Source: an uncultured Lachnospiraceae bacterium (GTDB lineage: Bacteria; Bacillota; Clostridia; Lachnospirales; Lachnospiraceae). From it: DNA of 37,721 nucleotides. Every line of letters starts with the position of its first letter. Within the stretch, counting starts at the first letter, position 1. Under the pieces are notes generated by a model. That model was not told where the DNA came from. It saw only the letters and a list, made by a program, of their open reading frames with translations, and made no database searches. The stretch covers positions 1 to 37,721 of the forward strand of contig CATOOV010000031.1 of the NCBI GenBank assembly GCA_951801955.1, in the 5' to 3' direction. A program made the translations under genes and the position numbers. Of this stretch, positions 1 through 8,491 are shown in pieces.

Positions 1-116
1 GTCTAAATTTCCATCTGCTACGTTGTCATCAATCGTTGTAGCACTCGCTACAACTCACTCTTCCGCCTTGCTGATGAAAATTTATTCTGCGTAAAATTCA
101 TCGACATTTAACCGCC
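1..116. repeat. Possible dispersed repeat at the window edge
   Basis: The first 116 bases contain a short inverted repeat (GTAGCACTCGCTAC, around 38-52) and no credible start codon. Positions 1-21 match, in inverted orientation and at about 18 of 21 bases, positions 20300-20320 in another gene-free stretch. From memory this style of sequence recurs in Lachnospiraceae genomes, but that cannot be confirmed here. It ends where the degraded reading frame from 117 begins. Confidence 0.3.
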
Positions 117-594
117 GGAGTAATAGTAAAAAATGGAGCTAATGAATATGAAATATTTGGAAAAACTTATGGATCTAATAAGTATGATACCAGTTTAATT
201 TGTTATGCAATAAGCAAATTAGCATGTATTCAGGATCAGATAACATTGTATGAGTATAATGAACAGGATTTAAAAGAATTGCCTGCATCCAGCTTGTCTG
301 TGATCCATTCTATGGGAAATATTAATGTGGTCAATATAGATGATGAAATAGAAAAACAAGATTGCATGGGCAACTGATAGTGAAAATGGTTTATGGATGT
401 GTCAAAACCATCATAAAATGTTTGAGTCCAATATACTTTTTTTGTCACCTTCAGGGCAAGTATCGTATAAAACTGATTTGTCGCAAGAGGATGAAGAATA
501 TATTGATTCGGTCACTACTGTTACGAATCTTCCTTCTAAATTAGTAACACCAACATATGTGAATTACATAAAAAAGCGATATTCAATTGTATAA
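117..594 (+). pseudogene. Frameshifted relic of an unrecognised protein
   Basis: Two reading frames join into one protein-like product. The first runs from about 117 to a TGA near 377 and the second is open from about 352 to the stop at 594. Frame is lost between about 352 and 362. The joined text is compositionally normal protein and ends in KKRYSIV. There is no start codon with a ribosome site at the front, so the gene is also 5'-truncated, apparently at the repeat-like sequence before it. I do not recognise the family. A strong terminator at 673-716 lies about 80 bases downstream, as expected for the end of a former transcription unit. Confidence 0.5.
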
Positions 595-672
595 ATGATA
601 TAATTTGTATATAATGAACCTATACTTTTAACTTTAGAATTGAGAAAATTCACGCAATCAAGGACATAAAGG

Positions 673-716
673 AAGCTGCCGCTTCACAATTTTCATTGTG
701 AAACAGCAGCTTTTTT
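673..716 (+). terminator. Strong intrinsic terminator
   Basis: Two arms of 18 bases (673-690 and 695-712) pair with one three-base internal mismatch around a TTTC loop and run into TTTTTT. The T run favours the plus strand, where it would close the relic gene at 117-594. On the minus strand it lies about 35 bases beyond the Cys-rich gene and may also stop that transcript. Confidence 0.75.
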
Positions 717-751
717 GGAATCGCCTGCCCGGAGTCAGGCATAATTGGGAA

Positions 752-982
752 TTAGCAGAATCCGCCGCCGCATCCGTTGCCCCATCCGCCGCAGCAGGAG
801 AGCAATAAGATAATCCACAGGCAGCTATTATTGCCGCAGCCTTCTCCACCGCCGAAGAATCCGCCGCCGCATCCGCCGCCGCAGCAGCAAAGCAGGATAA
901 TAATCCAAATAATGGAACTGCATCCTCCGTTGTTATTGGTTTCACATCCACATCCACAGTTTGTAGCAGCTAAATCACTCAT
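752..982 (-). CDS. Cys/Gly-rich small protein (chorion-class high-cysteine HCB-like)
   Basis: This 76-residue protein has 14 cysteines and 22 glycines. After a polar start (MSDLAATNCGCGC) come two similar units, each a hydrophobic stretch such as IIWIIILL or LWIILLL, then a CC or CCC cluster and a Gly-Cys tail ending GCGGGF. I chose the ATG at 982 because GGAGG lies 8 bases before it (990-994 on the plus strand). A longer frame from 1078 lacks such a site. It resembles a small family in Clostridia annotated from memory as 'chorion class high-cysteine HCB protein 13', whose function is unknown. The hydrophobic stretches suggest membrane association or self-assembly, and the cysteines metal binding or cross-linking, but both are inference. 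It diverges from the ATPase operon. Confidence 0.75.
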   Translation of the reverse strand: MSDLAATNCGCGCETNNNGGCSSIIWIIILLCCCGGGCGGGFFGGGEGCGNNSCLWIILLLSCCGGWGNGCGGGFC

Positions 983-1062
983 GTTAAATCCTCCATAATT
1001 TTGATTACACTGTATCATATGTAACCTGCTTGTATGTGTTTCTATTAGATTAAAAAAAATTT

Positions 1063-1091
1063 TTGTAAAATTTATCATAGTCTGTTATAAT
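1063..1091 (+). promoter_or_regulatory. Likely sigma-A promoter of the V-ATPase operon
   Basis: TTGTAA at 1063-1068 and TATAAT at 1086-1091 are separated by 17 bases, about 50 bases before the first operon gene. No terminator-like hairpin is seen from here to the end of the ATPase genes. Confidence 0.6.
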
Positions 1092-1141
1092 TTAAGTTAA
1101 ATGACAGGAAAAGGTGAGTAACTTTAGGAGGGAGGCATGTT

Positions 1142-2182
1142 ATGAATACTGTGGTAATGGTGGACAATGACGGCAAATGGCTCGCCAATTATAAACGGAT
1201 GCTGGCGCCATTGGGGGAGGAAATGAACTGTATGTATTTTAATCATTCAGAGGAAGCAATGGAATATATGACAGCAAATCCTACAGCGGTACTGGTCAGT
1301 GAAATGGATATGCCTGTAATGTCAGGAAGGGAGCTGTTTGAAATGGTGGATATGCTGTCCCCTGAAACAGTAAAGATTGCTGTAACCCAGGTGCGGGATG
1401 TGGCAGAGACATTGGATATTATCAATCATGGCAAAATTTATAGATTGATTTTAAAGCCTTTTTTTCTTGTGGAAGATCTCACAGTTCCCATACAGGCAGG
1501 ACTAAAACATTATGAAATCCAGAAGCGGGAAAAAGAATTCCATCAGAAGATCACAAGGAAACTGCAAAAACTGGATGGGGAAGCGGAAGTTCTCTTTCAG
1601 AAAATGGAAGAGAAAAAAAGGGGCTATGATATCATATGCCAGGCTGCCGCCAATATTATGAAAGAGAATCTTCGTGTTCCTGTATCTGAGTTTTCTTCTG
1701 AGGAAGGTCAAATTGTAGGGGATTTTTGCAAGAGGCTGCTGGAAGTATATATACAATATCACATGTATGAAAAACGCAATTTTATTTTTTATGTGAATGA
1801 TCTGAAAAATCAGTTCCATCATCCGGGAAAGGCACGTATTTTTCAAATTTACAATCAGACAGGGGAAGAGATTCCTATGGTGATCATGAATCGGATTGCC
1901 TATGGGGCATTTTTGATTGGGCACTTGTGTCAGCAATGTCTGCAAAGTTATCATGTAGAGATTGCAGTTGAGGCAACGGAGGACAATTATATATTGAAGA
2001 GTTTATGCCAGTATTCAGAACATGGACCTGGTTATAAAGTTAGCCATTCCAGGGTCCGCAAGCTGCTGAAGGATATTGTAAAAGAATTGGAGTATTCCAT
2101 ATCAGATCGTGTGGTAAGGGATGTGAAGGGTCAGAGGATGGCAGAGAAGCTATATTTTTTTAGAGAGGAGGGACAACGGTGA
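1142..2182 (+). CDS. Response-regulator-like protein with a Glu in place of the phosphorylated Asp
   Basis: 346 residues. Residues 1-120 read as a CheY-type receiver domain: acidic pocket D8-N9-D10, the strand ending in SEMDMPVMSG, the conserved Thr at 82 and the Lys-Pro pair at 105-106. The residue four before the conserved Pro58, normally the phosphorylated Asp, is Glu54, and the second pocket acid is Asn9. This domain is therefore probably not switched by phosphate and may be locked in one state. Residues about 120-165 are rich in charged heptads (coiled coil). The remaining 180 residues match no output domain I know: no HD-GYP, GGDEF or helix-turn-helix. A GGAGG site precedes the ATG. Its stop overlaps the next start (GTGA), so it is translationally tied to the ATPase genes. 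Role unknown; a regulatory or assembly role for the ATPase is inference. Confidence 0.75.
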   Translation: MNTVVMVDNDGKWLANYKRMLAPLGEEMNCMYFNHSEEAMEYMTANPTAVLVSEMDMPVMSGRELFEMVDMLSPETVKIAVTQVRDVAETLDIINHGKIYRLILKPFFLVEDLTVPIQAGLKHYEIQKREKEFHQKITRKLQKLDGEAEVLFQKMEEKKRGYDIICQAAANIMKENLRVPVSEFSSEEGQIVGDFCKRLLEVYIQYHMYEKRNFIFYVNDLKNQFHHPGKARIFQIYNQTGEEIPMVIMNRIAYGAFLIGHLCQQCLQSYHVEIAVEATEDNYILKSLCQYSEHGPGYKVSHSRVRKLLKDIVKELEYSISDRVVRDVKGQRMAEKLYFFREEGQR

Positions 2183-2490
2183 ATGAAGTTATCAGGGAAT
2201 TGCATGAAATAGAAGCACAAGCTGGAAAATTGATGGACAATGTTAATCTATCCAAACAGGCAATGCAGGAAGAAAAGAAAAGGCAGATGGAAGAAATCAG
2301 CGTGGGGCTGGACGCAGAGATGGAAGGAAGGCTGACGATTTTGCAGACTCGCCTGGAGGAACAAGCACAGGACGAGATTCGCCGCCTGGTGGAGAAAAAC
2401 CAACAGCAGATGGAGCGGTTAAATGAATTATATCAAAATAATCTCTCTAAATATGCAAAGGAAATTGTGAAAAGGATAACAGAGGTGTAG
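2179..2490 (+). CDS. V/A-type ATPase subunit G/H-like coiled coil
   Basis: 103 residues, almost entirely charged alpha-helical heptads, starting at a GTG that overlaps the previous stop. Length, composition and position before subunit C match the peripheral-stalk subunit (G or H), which pairs with subunit E to hold the catalytic head still during rotation. Sequence conservation in this family is low, so the assignment rests on coiled-coil character and operon position. It is followed after 3 bases by subunit C. Confidence 0.7.
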   Translation: MNEVIRELHEIEAQAGKLMDNVNLSKQAMQEEKKRQMEEISVGLDAEMEGRLTILQTRLEEQAQDEIRRLVEKNQQQMERLNELYQNNLSKYAKEIVKRITEV

Positions 2491-2493
2491 TGT

Positions 2494-3330
2494 ATGGCAG
2501 GAGGATTGCTTAAGTACAGTGGCTTGGTGACAAAGACCAGGGCAATGAAAAGCAGATTGCTGAAACGGGAAGATTTTGAACAGATCACAGAATTTCAGAC
2601 GGTACAAGAAACCATAGGCTTTTTGCGGGAACAGGAGAGCTATGGAAAAATATATGGCGGACATGAGGAAATTCAGCACCGTGGGCAGGTAGAAGCTTTG
2701 ATTCACCACTCTATACAAGAAGATTACCGCAAGTTGTATCGATTCAGCAATGGACAGCAGCGCAGGGCGCTGAAGCTGTATTATGGACAGCTTCAATTTG
2801 AGGAGGGGGTTCCCAAGGTTGAGATTTCTTATTTTGTACAGGTGTGGAAAGAGATCGGGAAATTTTCAGGGAAACAGATGCAGCAGGTATTGAAAGAAGT
2901 GTTTGGCACACAAATTGATTGGCTGAATATCCTGTGGATTTATCGGGCAAAGCAATTTTTCCATCAGAAACCGCAAGAAATAGAGGGCATGTTGATACCA
3001 GTCCATTATAAGTTGGGAAAGGAAGAGTTTGCCCAGCTTTTGGAGGCAGCCCATCCAGAAGAATTTCAAAGTATTTTGGGGAATACGGTATATTTTAAAG
3101 GAAAGGAAGCGTTGGTAAAACTACAGGATGAGATTTCATATCATTTTGTAATAGAGAAGATGTATCAAAGGGTTTGTCGGAAATATCCCTCTTCTATGGC
3201 GCCGGTTTTTTATTATTTTTATAAGAAAGAGCAGGAAATTGAGCATTTGACGGCAGCCTTAGAAGGAATACGTTACCAACTTCCGGCAAAAGATATCCGG
3301 GAACTGATCCTGATCAATATATCAGGTTGA
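2494..3330 (+). CDS. ntpC: V/A-type ATPase subunit C (rotor-docking subunit)
   Basis: 278 residues, all-helical, opening with LLKYSGLVTKTRAMKSRLL, which is typical of the bacterial/archaeal C (eukaryotic d) family. This funnel-shaped subunit seats the central stalk (D and F) on the membrane ring. Family members are commonly nearer 330 residues, so this is a short version with a reduced middle. It contains no membrane segment, as expected. It lies between the stalk subunit and subunit I. The final LINISG ends 48 bases before the next start. Confidence 0.8.
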   Translation: MAGGLLKYSGLVTKTRAMKSRLLKREDFEQITEFQTVQETIGFLREQESYGKIYGGHEEIQHRGQVEALIHHSIQEDYRKLYRFSNGQQRRALKLYYGQLQFEEGVPKVEISYFVQVWKEIGKFSGKQMQQVLKEVFGTQIDWLNILWIYRAKQFFHQKPQEIEGMLIPVHYKLGKEEFAQLLEAAHPEEFQSILGNTVYFKGKEALVKLQDEISYHFVIEKMYQRVCRKYPSSMAPVFYYFYKKEQEIEHLTAALEGIRYQLPAKDIRELILINISG

Positions 3331-3378
3331 GTATAGAAAAGTATTATATGTTACAATGTAAGGAATGGAGGAGACGCT

Positions 3379-5280
3379 TTGATAGAGAAAATGAAGCTGC
3401 TGCATATCGCCGGACCCAAGGACGATATTGACCGTGTGGTGAAAGTATACTTGAATAAGTATGAGATTCATTTTGAGAATGCAATGACCAGCCTTGGCAG
3501 CCTGAAAAATATCCGTCCATTTGTGGAGACAAATTTGTATAAGGATGCGGCACAGAAAGGGGAAGAATTAAAACAGCATCTAAATACATCTGCAAAAGGA
3601 ACGATAGTGATGCGGGCGGCCCAGGCACAGGAAATCATCTATGAAGTCTATGAGCAATTAAAAGATGTGAACAGCAGGAAAAAAGAGCTGCAGGAGGAAA
3701 TGCTGGAAATTAAAGAATGGATGGCACAGATCGCACCCTTTATCGGGCTGGATTTTGAGCTGAGCAAGATGAAGGATTTCCGGTTTATTGATTATCAGTT
3801 CGGACGGATTCGTGTGGTGGATTATCACAAATTAGAACAGTATATTTTTAAAAATCCCTATACATTATTTTATGAGTGCAACAATGACAGTGAATATGTC
3901 TGGGGGGTGTATTTTGTTCCCCATACCCATCGGTTGGAAGTGGAGGCAGTTTATGCCTCGTTCCATTTTGAAGCAATTGAGGTGTCAGAAGTTTTTGAGG
4001 AGACTCCAAAGAAGGTGTTCGACCAGGCAAAAGAACGCCTGGAAGAATGTGAACAGGAGCTGGAACGGCTGCAGATGCGGACGATGGAATGTATCAAAAG
4101 CCGGGAAAATGAGATTTTATCTGCCTGTGAGAGCCTGCAGAGCTATTGCAGAAATTTTGATATCCGAAAATATGCGGCATGTACCCAGTCGAAGGACGAA
4201 AGCGGCGAGTTTTATATTCTGTATGGATGGATGTCAAAAAGGGATGCAGCAAAGTTGGAACAGGAAATTGCAAAGGACGAAAAGATTCACTGGGTGGAGG
4301 AGGAAGGGGACCGCTCTGTGGTGCCCCCTACAAAACTTAAAAATCCTGGAATCTTAAAACCATTTGAAATGTTTGTGGAGATGTATGGGCTTCCCGCTTA
4401 TAATGAGATGGATCCCACTTTGTTTGTGGCGCTGACTTATACGCTGATGTTTGGCATTATGTTTGGAGATGTGGGACAAGGAGCCTGCCTTTTAATCGGC
4501 GGCGTATTACTTTATAAACTTAAGAATCTGCGGCTTGCCGGAATTGTGGGGGTGGCTGGGATCTGGTCTGTGATATTTGGATTTCTTTACGGCAGTGTCT
4601 TTGGATTTGAAGAACTGCTTCCGGCAATATGGATGAAACCCATGGATAACATTATGTCTACCCTGATGATGGCAATTGGGTTTGGCGCGGTACTGATCTT
4701 GATTGCCATGATATTAAATATGGTGAACGCTATTCGGGCAAAAGAGTATGGAAGGCTGCTGTTTCATCAGAGCGGGCTTGCAGGGCTGGTCTGCTATGGG
4801 TTTGTGGTGTTGTGTGCCTTGCTTTTTATCACAGGGCATGGGCTTCCTGCAACCATTATCATCGGCATTGCAGTAGGGGTGCCATTGGTGGCAATCTTGT
4901 TAAAAGAGCCTCTGACCCACCTTGTGGAGCATCACAGCCGGATTTTTCCAGAGGGAAGCAAAGTTATGTTTTTTGTTGAGGCATTGGTGGAAGGCTTTGA
5001 TGTGGTGTTAAGTTATGCAACCAACACCATTTCCTTTGTCCGTGTCGGCGCCTTTGCTTTGAGCCATGCCGGCATGATGGGGGTGGTAATGACCCTTGCC
5101 GGAATGGAAAAAGGAAATCCCAACTGGATTGTGATTGTATTAGGCAATCTTTTAGTTGCCGGACTGGAAGGTCTGGTGGTAGGGATACAGGTGCTTCGCC
5201 TGGAATACTATGAAATGTTCAGCCGTTTTTATACAGGGAACGGAAAACCATTTATCTCATTTAATAAAAGAAATCAATAG
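3379..5280 (+). CDS. ntpI: V/A-type ATPase subunit I (membrane stator, a-subunit homologue)
   Basis: 633 residues. The N-terminal half is soluble and rich in coiled coil (about 90-125 and 210-250). The C-terminal half, from about residue 345, has about seven to eight membrane spans. The segment TISFVRVGAFALSHAG carries Arg555, the best candidate for the essential arginine facing the rotor carboxylate. The subunit forms the two half-channels for H+ or Na+ and anchors the peripheral stalks. I chose the TTG at 3379 because GGAGGAG sits 5 bases upstream and the resulting MIEKMK start matches the family; an internal ATG at 3391 is less well placed. Confidence 0.93.
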   Translation: MIEKMKLLHIAGPKDDIDRVVKVYLNKYEIHFENAMTSLGSLKNIRPFVETNLYKDAAQKGEELKQHLNTSAKGTIVMRAAQAQEIIYEVYEQLKDVNSRKKELQEEMLEIKEWMAQIAPFIGLDFELSKMKDFRFIDYQFGRIRVVDYHKLEQYIFKNPYTLFYECNNDSEYVWGVYFVPHTHRLEVEAVYASFHFEAIEVSEVFEETPKKVFDQAKERLEECEQELERLQMRTMECIKSRENEILSACESLQSYCRNFDIRKYAACTQSKDESGEFYILYGWMSKRDAAKLEQEIAKDEKIHWVEEEGDRSVVPPTKLKNPGILKPFEMFVEMYGLPAYNEMDPTLFVALTYTLMFGIMFGDVGQGACLLIGGVLLYKLKNLRLAGIVGVAGIWSVIFGFLYGSVFGFEELLPAIWMKPMDNIMSTLMMAIGFGAVLILIAMILNMVNAIRAKEYGRLLFHQSGLAGLVCYGFVVLCALLFITGHGLPATIIIGIAVGVPLVAILLKEPLTHLVEHHSRIFPEGSKVMFFVEALVEGFDVVLSYATNTISFVRVGAFALSHAGMMGVVMTLAGMEKGNPNWIVIVLGNLLVAGLEGLVVGIQVLRLEYYEMFSRFYTGNGKPFISFNKRNQ

Positions 5281-5293
5281 GAGGATAGGAAAC

Positions 5294-5713
5294 ATGGCAA
5301 CAAAAATATTATTAGTGGTAATTTTACTTTGCAGTATGATCATTCCAGTGGGGGGGTTTTTACTGAGCAAACGGAAAGAGGGAGGATTTAAGGCGGCCCT
5401 TTTATGCAACATCTTTTTCTTCTTTGGCACAGTACTTGTGGCGGATATTTTGTTGTTCCGTGGAGATGTACATGCCGCGGAGGCAGCAGCAGGGGCAGCG
5501 GCGAATGTGGAAGGATGGCGGTATATAGCAGCAGCGCTGTCCACAGGATTGTCTTGTATCGGTGCAGGTATTGCGGTGGCAAGTGCGGCTAGTGCAGCGC
5601 TGGGCGCTTTAAGCGAGGATTCCAGCATTATGGGTAAGGCATTGATTTTCGTTGCGCTTGCAGAATCTATTGCCCTTTACGGACTATTAATTTCTTTCTC
5701 TATTTTGGGATAA
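5294..5713 (+). CDS. ntpK: V/A-type ATPase subunit K (rotor-ring proteolipid)
   Basis: 139 residues. The C-terminal half is one proteolipid hairpin: a Gly/Ala-rich helix (about 77-103) and a second helix with FVALAESIALYGL, in which Glu124 is the ion carrier. The front (1-60) has a signal-like helix and a further hydrophobic helix, so the protein is not a simple duplicated hairpin such as the enterococcal NtpK. The Glu-Ser pair occurs in sodium-binding rings, but the helper Gln usual in the first helix of such rings is absent, so the coupling ion cannot be decided by eye. The ATG follows AGGATAGGA; subunit I ends 13 bases earlier. Many copies form the rotor ring, so a high translation rate would be expected. 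Confidence 0.9.
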   Translation: MATKILLVVILLCSMIIPVGGFLLSKRKEGGFKAALLCNIFFFFGTVLVADILLFRGDVHAAEAAAGAAANVEGWRYIAAALSTGLSCIGAGIAVASAASAALGALSEDSSIMGKALIFVALAESIALYGLLISFSILG

Positions 5714-5728
5714 TTAAGGAGAAAGAGT

Positions 5729-6037
5729 ATGAAAATGTATTTGATCAGTGACAATCGGGACACTTACACTGGAATGCGTCTCGCAGGCGTGGAAGGTGTG
5801 GTGGTCCATGAGCGGCAGGAATTGAAGGAAGCATTGGAAACCGTATTTCAGGATAAAGAAATCGGAATCGTTCTTTTGACAGAAAAGTTTGGAAGGGAAT
5901 TTCCGGATCTTATTGACGATGCAAAACTGAATCGCCGTCAGCCTCTTTTGATTGAGATTCCAGACCGCCATGGAACTGGGAGAAAAGAAAACTTTATAAC
6001 AGACTATGTCAGTGAAGCAATTGGACTAAAGCTCTAG
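5729..6037 (+). CDS. ntpF: V/A-type ATPase subunit F (central stalk)
   Basis: 102 residues with the alternating strand-helix pattern of subunit F: MYLISDNRDTYTGMRLAGV at the front, IGIVLLTEKFG in the middle and LLIEIPDRHG near the end. Subunit F binds subunit D in the central stalk and in some relatives tunes ATP hydrolysis through its movable C-terminal helix. The ATG lies 8 bases after AAGGAG. About 120 bases without a convincing gene separate it from subunit E, the largest gap inside the ATPase set. Confidence 0.88.
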   Translation: MKMYLISDNRDTYTGMRLAGVEGVVVHERQELKEALETVFQDKEIGIVLLTEKFGREFPDLIDDAKLNRRQPLLIEIPDRHGTGRKENFITDYVSEAIGLKL

Positions 6038-6157
6038 TACAATGGATCGTAAATTTTGGATTTATTTACGCAGAATACAAGTGGATGTGCCAGCTATTTA
6101 TGATTGGTTGTATGGGATGCGTTGTACCTGGTTTCGCAGAAACAGAAGGGAGAAAGT

Positions 6158-6718
6158 ATGCAGATCAAGGAAAAAATGGAAGTATTCCGCAATTTTACCA
6201 TTGATGTGGCAAAGAATAAAAGTGAAGAGCTGATCACCCAGTATGAAAGCTCCTGTAAGCAGGAGGTGGAGGAGTTCCGGCAGAACAAACAAAAAGAAAT
6301 GGAACATAGGATCCAGATAGAAGAACGAAATATCCGCAGGCAGGTCAACAGTAGAATTTCAGGGGAAATGCTGCGCCAGAAACACCTCCTGGACGAGTGT
6401 AAACGCAAATGGCGCAAAGAGCTGTCAGAACAAGTGAAGGTTTTACTGGCACAATACCAGGATACAGAGGAATATCAAAAATATTTGATGGCAAAAATCC
6501 GTATGGCAAAGGAAGTGGCAGGAAAAGAACAAGTCATTATCTATATCAATCCTTCCGATGAGGGTAGAAAGGCAGAGCTGGAAAAGCTCACTGAAGCGGA
6601 ACTTACCGTCAGCAGCATTGATTTTGGCGGCGGAATTCGTGCTGTGATCCGTTCCAGGAATATTTTAATTGATGAATCCTTTGTGACGAAACTGGAACAG
6701 GAGGAGACTTATCTATGA
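6158..6718 (+). CDS. ntpE: V/A-type ATPase subunit E (peripheral stalk)
   Basis: 186 residues from the ATG at 6158. The first 100 or so residues are a long charged helix; the tail (GGIRAVIRSRNILIDESF) is the globular head-binding domain of subunit E. The upstream in-frame ATG at 6104 is rejected because AGGGAGA stands 6 bases before 6158 and the extra 18 residues look unlike the family. It pairs with subunit G to form the rigid stalks linking the catalytic head to subunit I. The stop overlaps the start of subunit A (ATGA). Confidence 0.85.
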   Translation: MQIKEKMEVFRNFTIDVAKNKSEELITQYESSCKQEVEEFRQNKQKEMEHRIQIEERNIRRQVNSRISGEMLRQKHLLDECKRKWRKELSEQVKVLLAQYQDTEEYQKYLMAKIRMAKEVAGKEQVIIYINPSDEGRKAELEKLTEAELTVSSIDFGGGIRAVIRSRNILIDESFVTKLEQEETYL

Positions 6719-8481
6719 GTGTATCAGGAAATATCTATGGAATCAATGGACCAATTATTACCATTAAGGGTAATCTGGGATTTAAAATGTCAGAAATGGT
6801 CTATGTGGGTAAAGATCGGCTGGTAGGAGAAGTCATTGGGCTTAACAAAGAAGAAACAACCATACAGGTGTTTGAGGAAACTACCGGGCTGCGTCCAGGG
6901 GAACTGGTAGAGGGAGCTGGAAAGGCAATCAGTGTTACGCTTGCACCTGGAATTATTACAAATATTTTTGATGGGATTGAACGTCCCCTCCAATTGATTG
7001 GAGAAGAGAATGGAGCCTACATCCCCAGGGGAGTCAATGTGGATTTGTTAGATAAGGATAAGAAGTGGGAGACTACCATCTGTGTAAAACCTGAGGATGT
7101 TGTTGGCGGTGGTTCTGTCATTGCCGAAGTGCCTGAAACACCGGCAATTCTTCACAAAATCATGGTTCCGCCAGAGATGGATGGAACCGTTGTGTGGGCT
7201 GCCGAAAATGGCATGTATACCATTGAGGAACCATTGGTAAGGATTCAAAGGGCGGATGGCATACAAGAAACACTGACCATGACCCAGCAGTGGCCGATCC
7301 GAATTCCCCGCCCGATTCAAAAGCGGTATCCGGCAGATCGTCCCTTGGTGACAGGACAGCGTATTTTGGACACGCTGTTTCCCATTGCCAAGGGCGGCAC
7401 AGCGGCAATTCCCGGCGGGTTTGGAACAGGGAAAACGATGACCCAGCATCAGCTTGCAAAATGGTCCGATGCAGACATTATTATATATATTGGCTGTGGA
7501 GAGCGTGGAAATGAGATGACCAATGTATTGGAGGAATTTTCCCAATTAGTGGATCCGAAAACAGGAAATCTTTTGATGGATCGGACAACCCTGATTGCCA
7601 ATACTTCCAATATGCCTGTGGCGGCGAGGGAGGCGAGTATTTATACAGGGCTGACGCTGGCAGAATACTACCGGGATATGGGCTACCATGTGGCAATTAT
7701 GGCTGATTCTACCTCACGGTGGGCGGAGGCGCTTCGGGAGCTTTCCGGAAGATTGGAGGAAATGCCTGCCGAAGAAGGCTTTCCAGCATATTTAGCTTCC
7801 CGTTTGTCTGCATTCTACGAGCGCGCTGGATATGTAGAAAATTTGAATGGAACAGACGGAAGTGTAACCATCATTGGTGCAGTGTCTCCCCAGGGCGGAG
7901 ATTTCTCAGAACCGGTTACACAGAATACCAAGCGTTTTGTGCGCTGTTTTCTTGCCTTGGACAAGGCGCTTGCTTATGCCAGGCATTACCCGGCAATTAA
8001 TTGGCTTACCAGTTATACAGAGTACTTGGGAGATTTAGAAAACTGGTATGGAGCAAATGTGGGAGCGGATTTTATTCCCTGCAGGAATGAACTTTTAAAT
8101 ATCCTTACCACAGAGAGCCGGTTAAATGAGATTGTAAAGCTGATCGGAAGCGATGTTCTTCCAGACGACCAAAAACTGATTTTAGAAATTGCCAGGGTTA
8201 TCCGTCTTGGATTTTTACAGCAGAATGCGTTTCATGCAGAAGATACCTTTGTACCTATGGAGAAACAGCTCCAGATGATGAAAGTCATTTTGTACCTTTA
8301 TGAGAAATGTAGGGATCTGATTAACATAGGGATGCCGATGGCAATGCTTCGGGAAAACCGGATTTTTGAGAAGATTATTTCTATTAAATATGATGTGCCA
8401 AACAAAGAACTGCATAAATTTGAGGAATATCGGCAGATGATTGATGAGTTCTATCAAGGACTGCTGCAAACCAATGCATAG
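6715..8481 (+). CDS. ntpA: V/A-type ATPase catalytic subunit A
   Basis: 588 residues, normal for the family. The ATP-binding loop PGGFGTGKT has its lysine at residue 240, where GPFGSGKT is usual, so Gly replaces the canonical Pro after the first Gly. The 'non-homologous' insert that separates A from F-type beta lies at about 115-190. The [14 protein letters not shown] segment carries the conserved arginine-containing motif. Three copies alternate with subunit B to hydrolyse or make ATP. In strict fermenters such as this, the enzyme most likely hydrolyses ATP to pump ions, but the sequence does not show direction. Confidence 0.97.
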   Translation: MSVSGNIYGINGPIITIKGNLGFKMSEMVYVGKDRLVGEVIGLNKEETTIQVFEETTGLRPGELVEGAGKAISVTLAPGIITNIFDGIERPLQLIGEENGAYIPRGVNVDLLDKDKKWETTICVKPEDVVGGGSVIAEVPETPAILHKIMVPPEMDGTVVWAAENGMYTIEEPLVRIQRADGIQETLTMTQQWPIRIPRPIQKRYPADRPLVTGQRILDTLFPIAKGGTAAIPGGFGTGKTMTQHQLAKWSDADIIIYIGCGERGNEMTNVLEEFSQLVDPKTGNLLMDRTTLIANTSNMPVAAREASIYTGLTLAEYYRDMGYHVAIMADSTSRWAEALRELSGRLEEMPAEEGFPAYLASRLSAFYERAGYVENLNGTDGSVTIIGAVSPQGGDFSEPVTQNTKRFVRCFLALDKALAYARHYPAINWLTSYTEYLGDLENWYGANVGADFIPCRNELLNILTTESRLNEIVKLIGSDVLPDDQKLILEIARVIRLGFLQQNAFHAEDTFVPMEKQLQMMKVILYLYEKCRDLINIGMPMAMLRENRIFEKIISIKYDVPNKELHKFEEYRQMIDEFYQGLLQTNA

Positions 8482-8491
8482 GAGGGTGGAT

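Noticed and set aside
6042-6233. 63-codon frame between ATPase subunits F and E
   Set aside because: There is no ribosome site before its ATG, it overlaps the start of subunit E by 76 bases, and the composition is unlike a known protein. Another frame in the gap is hydrophobic but has no start codon.
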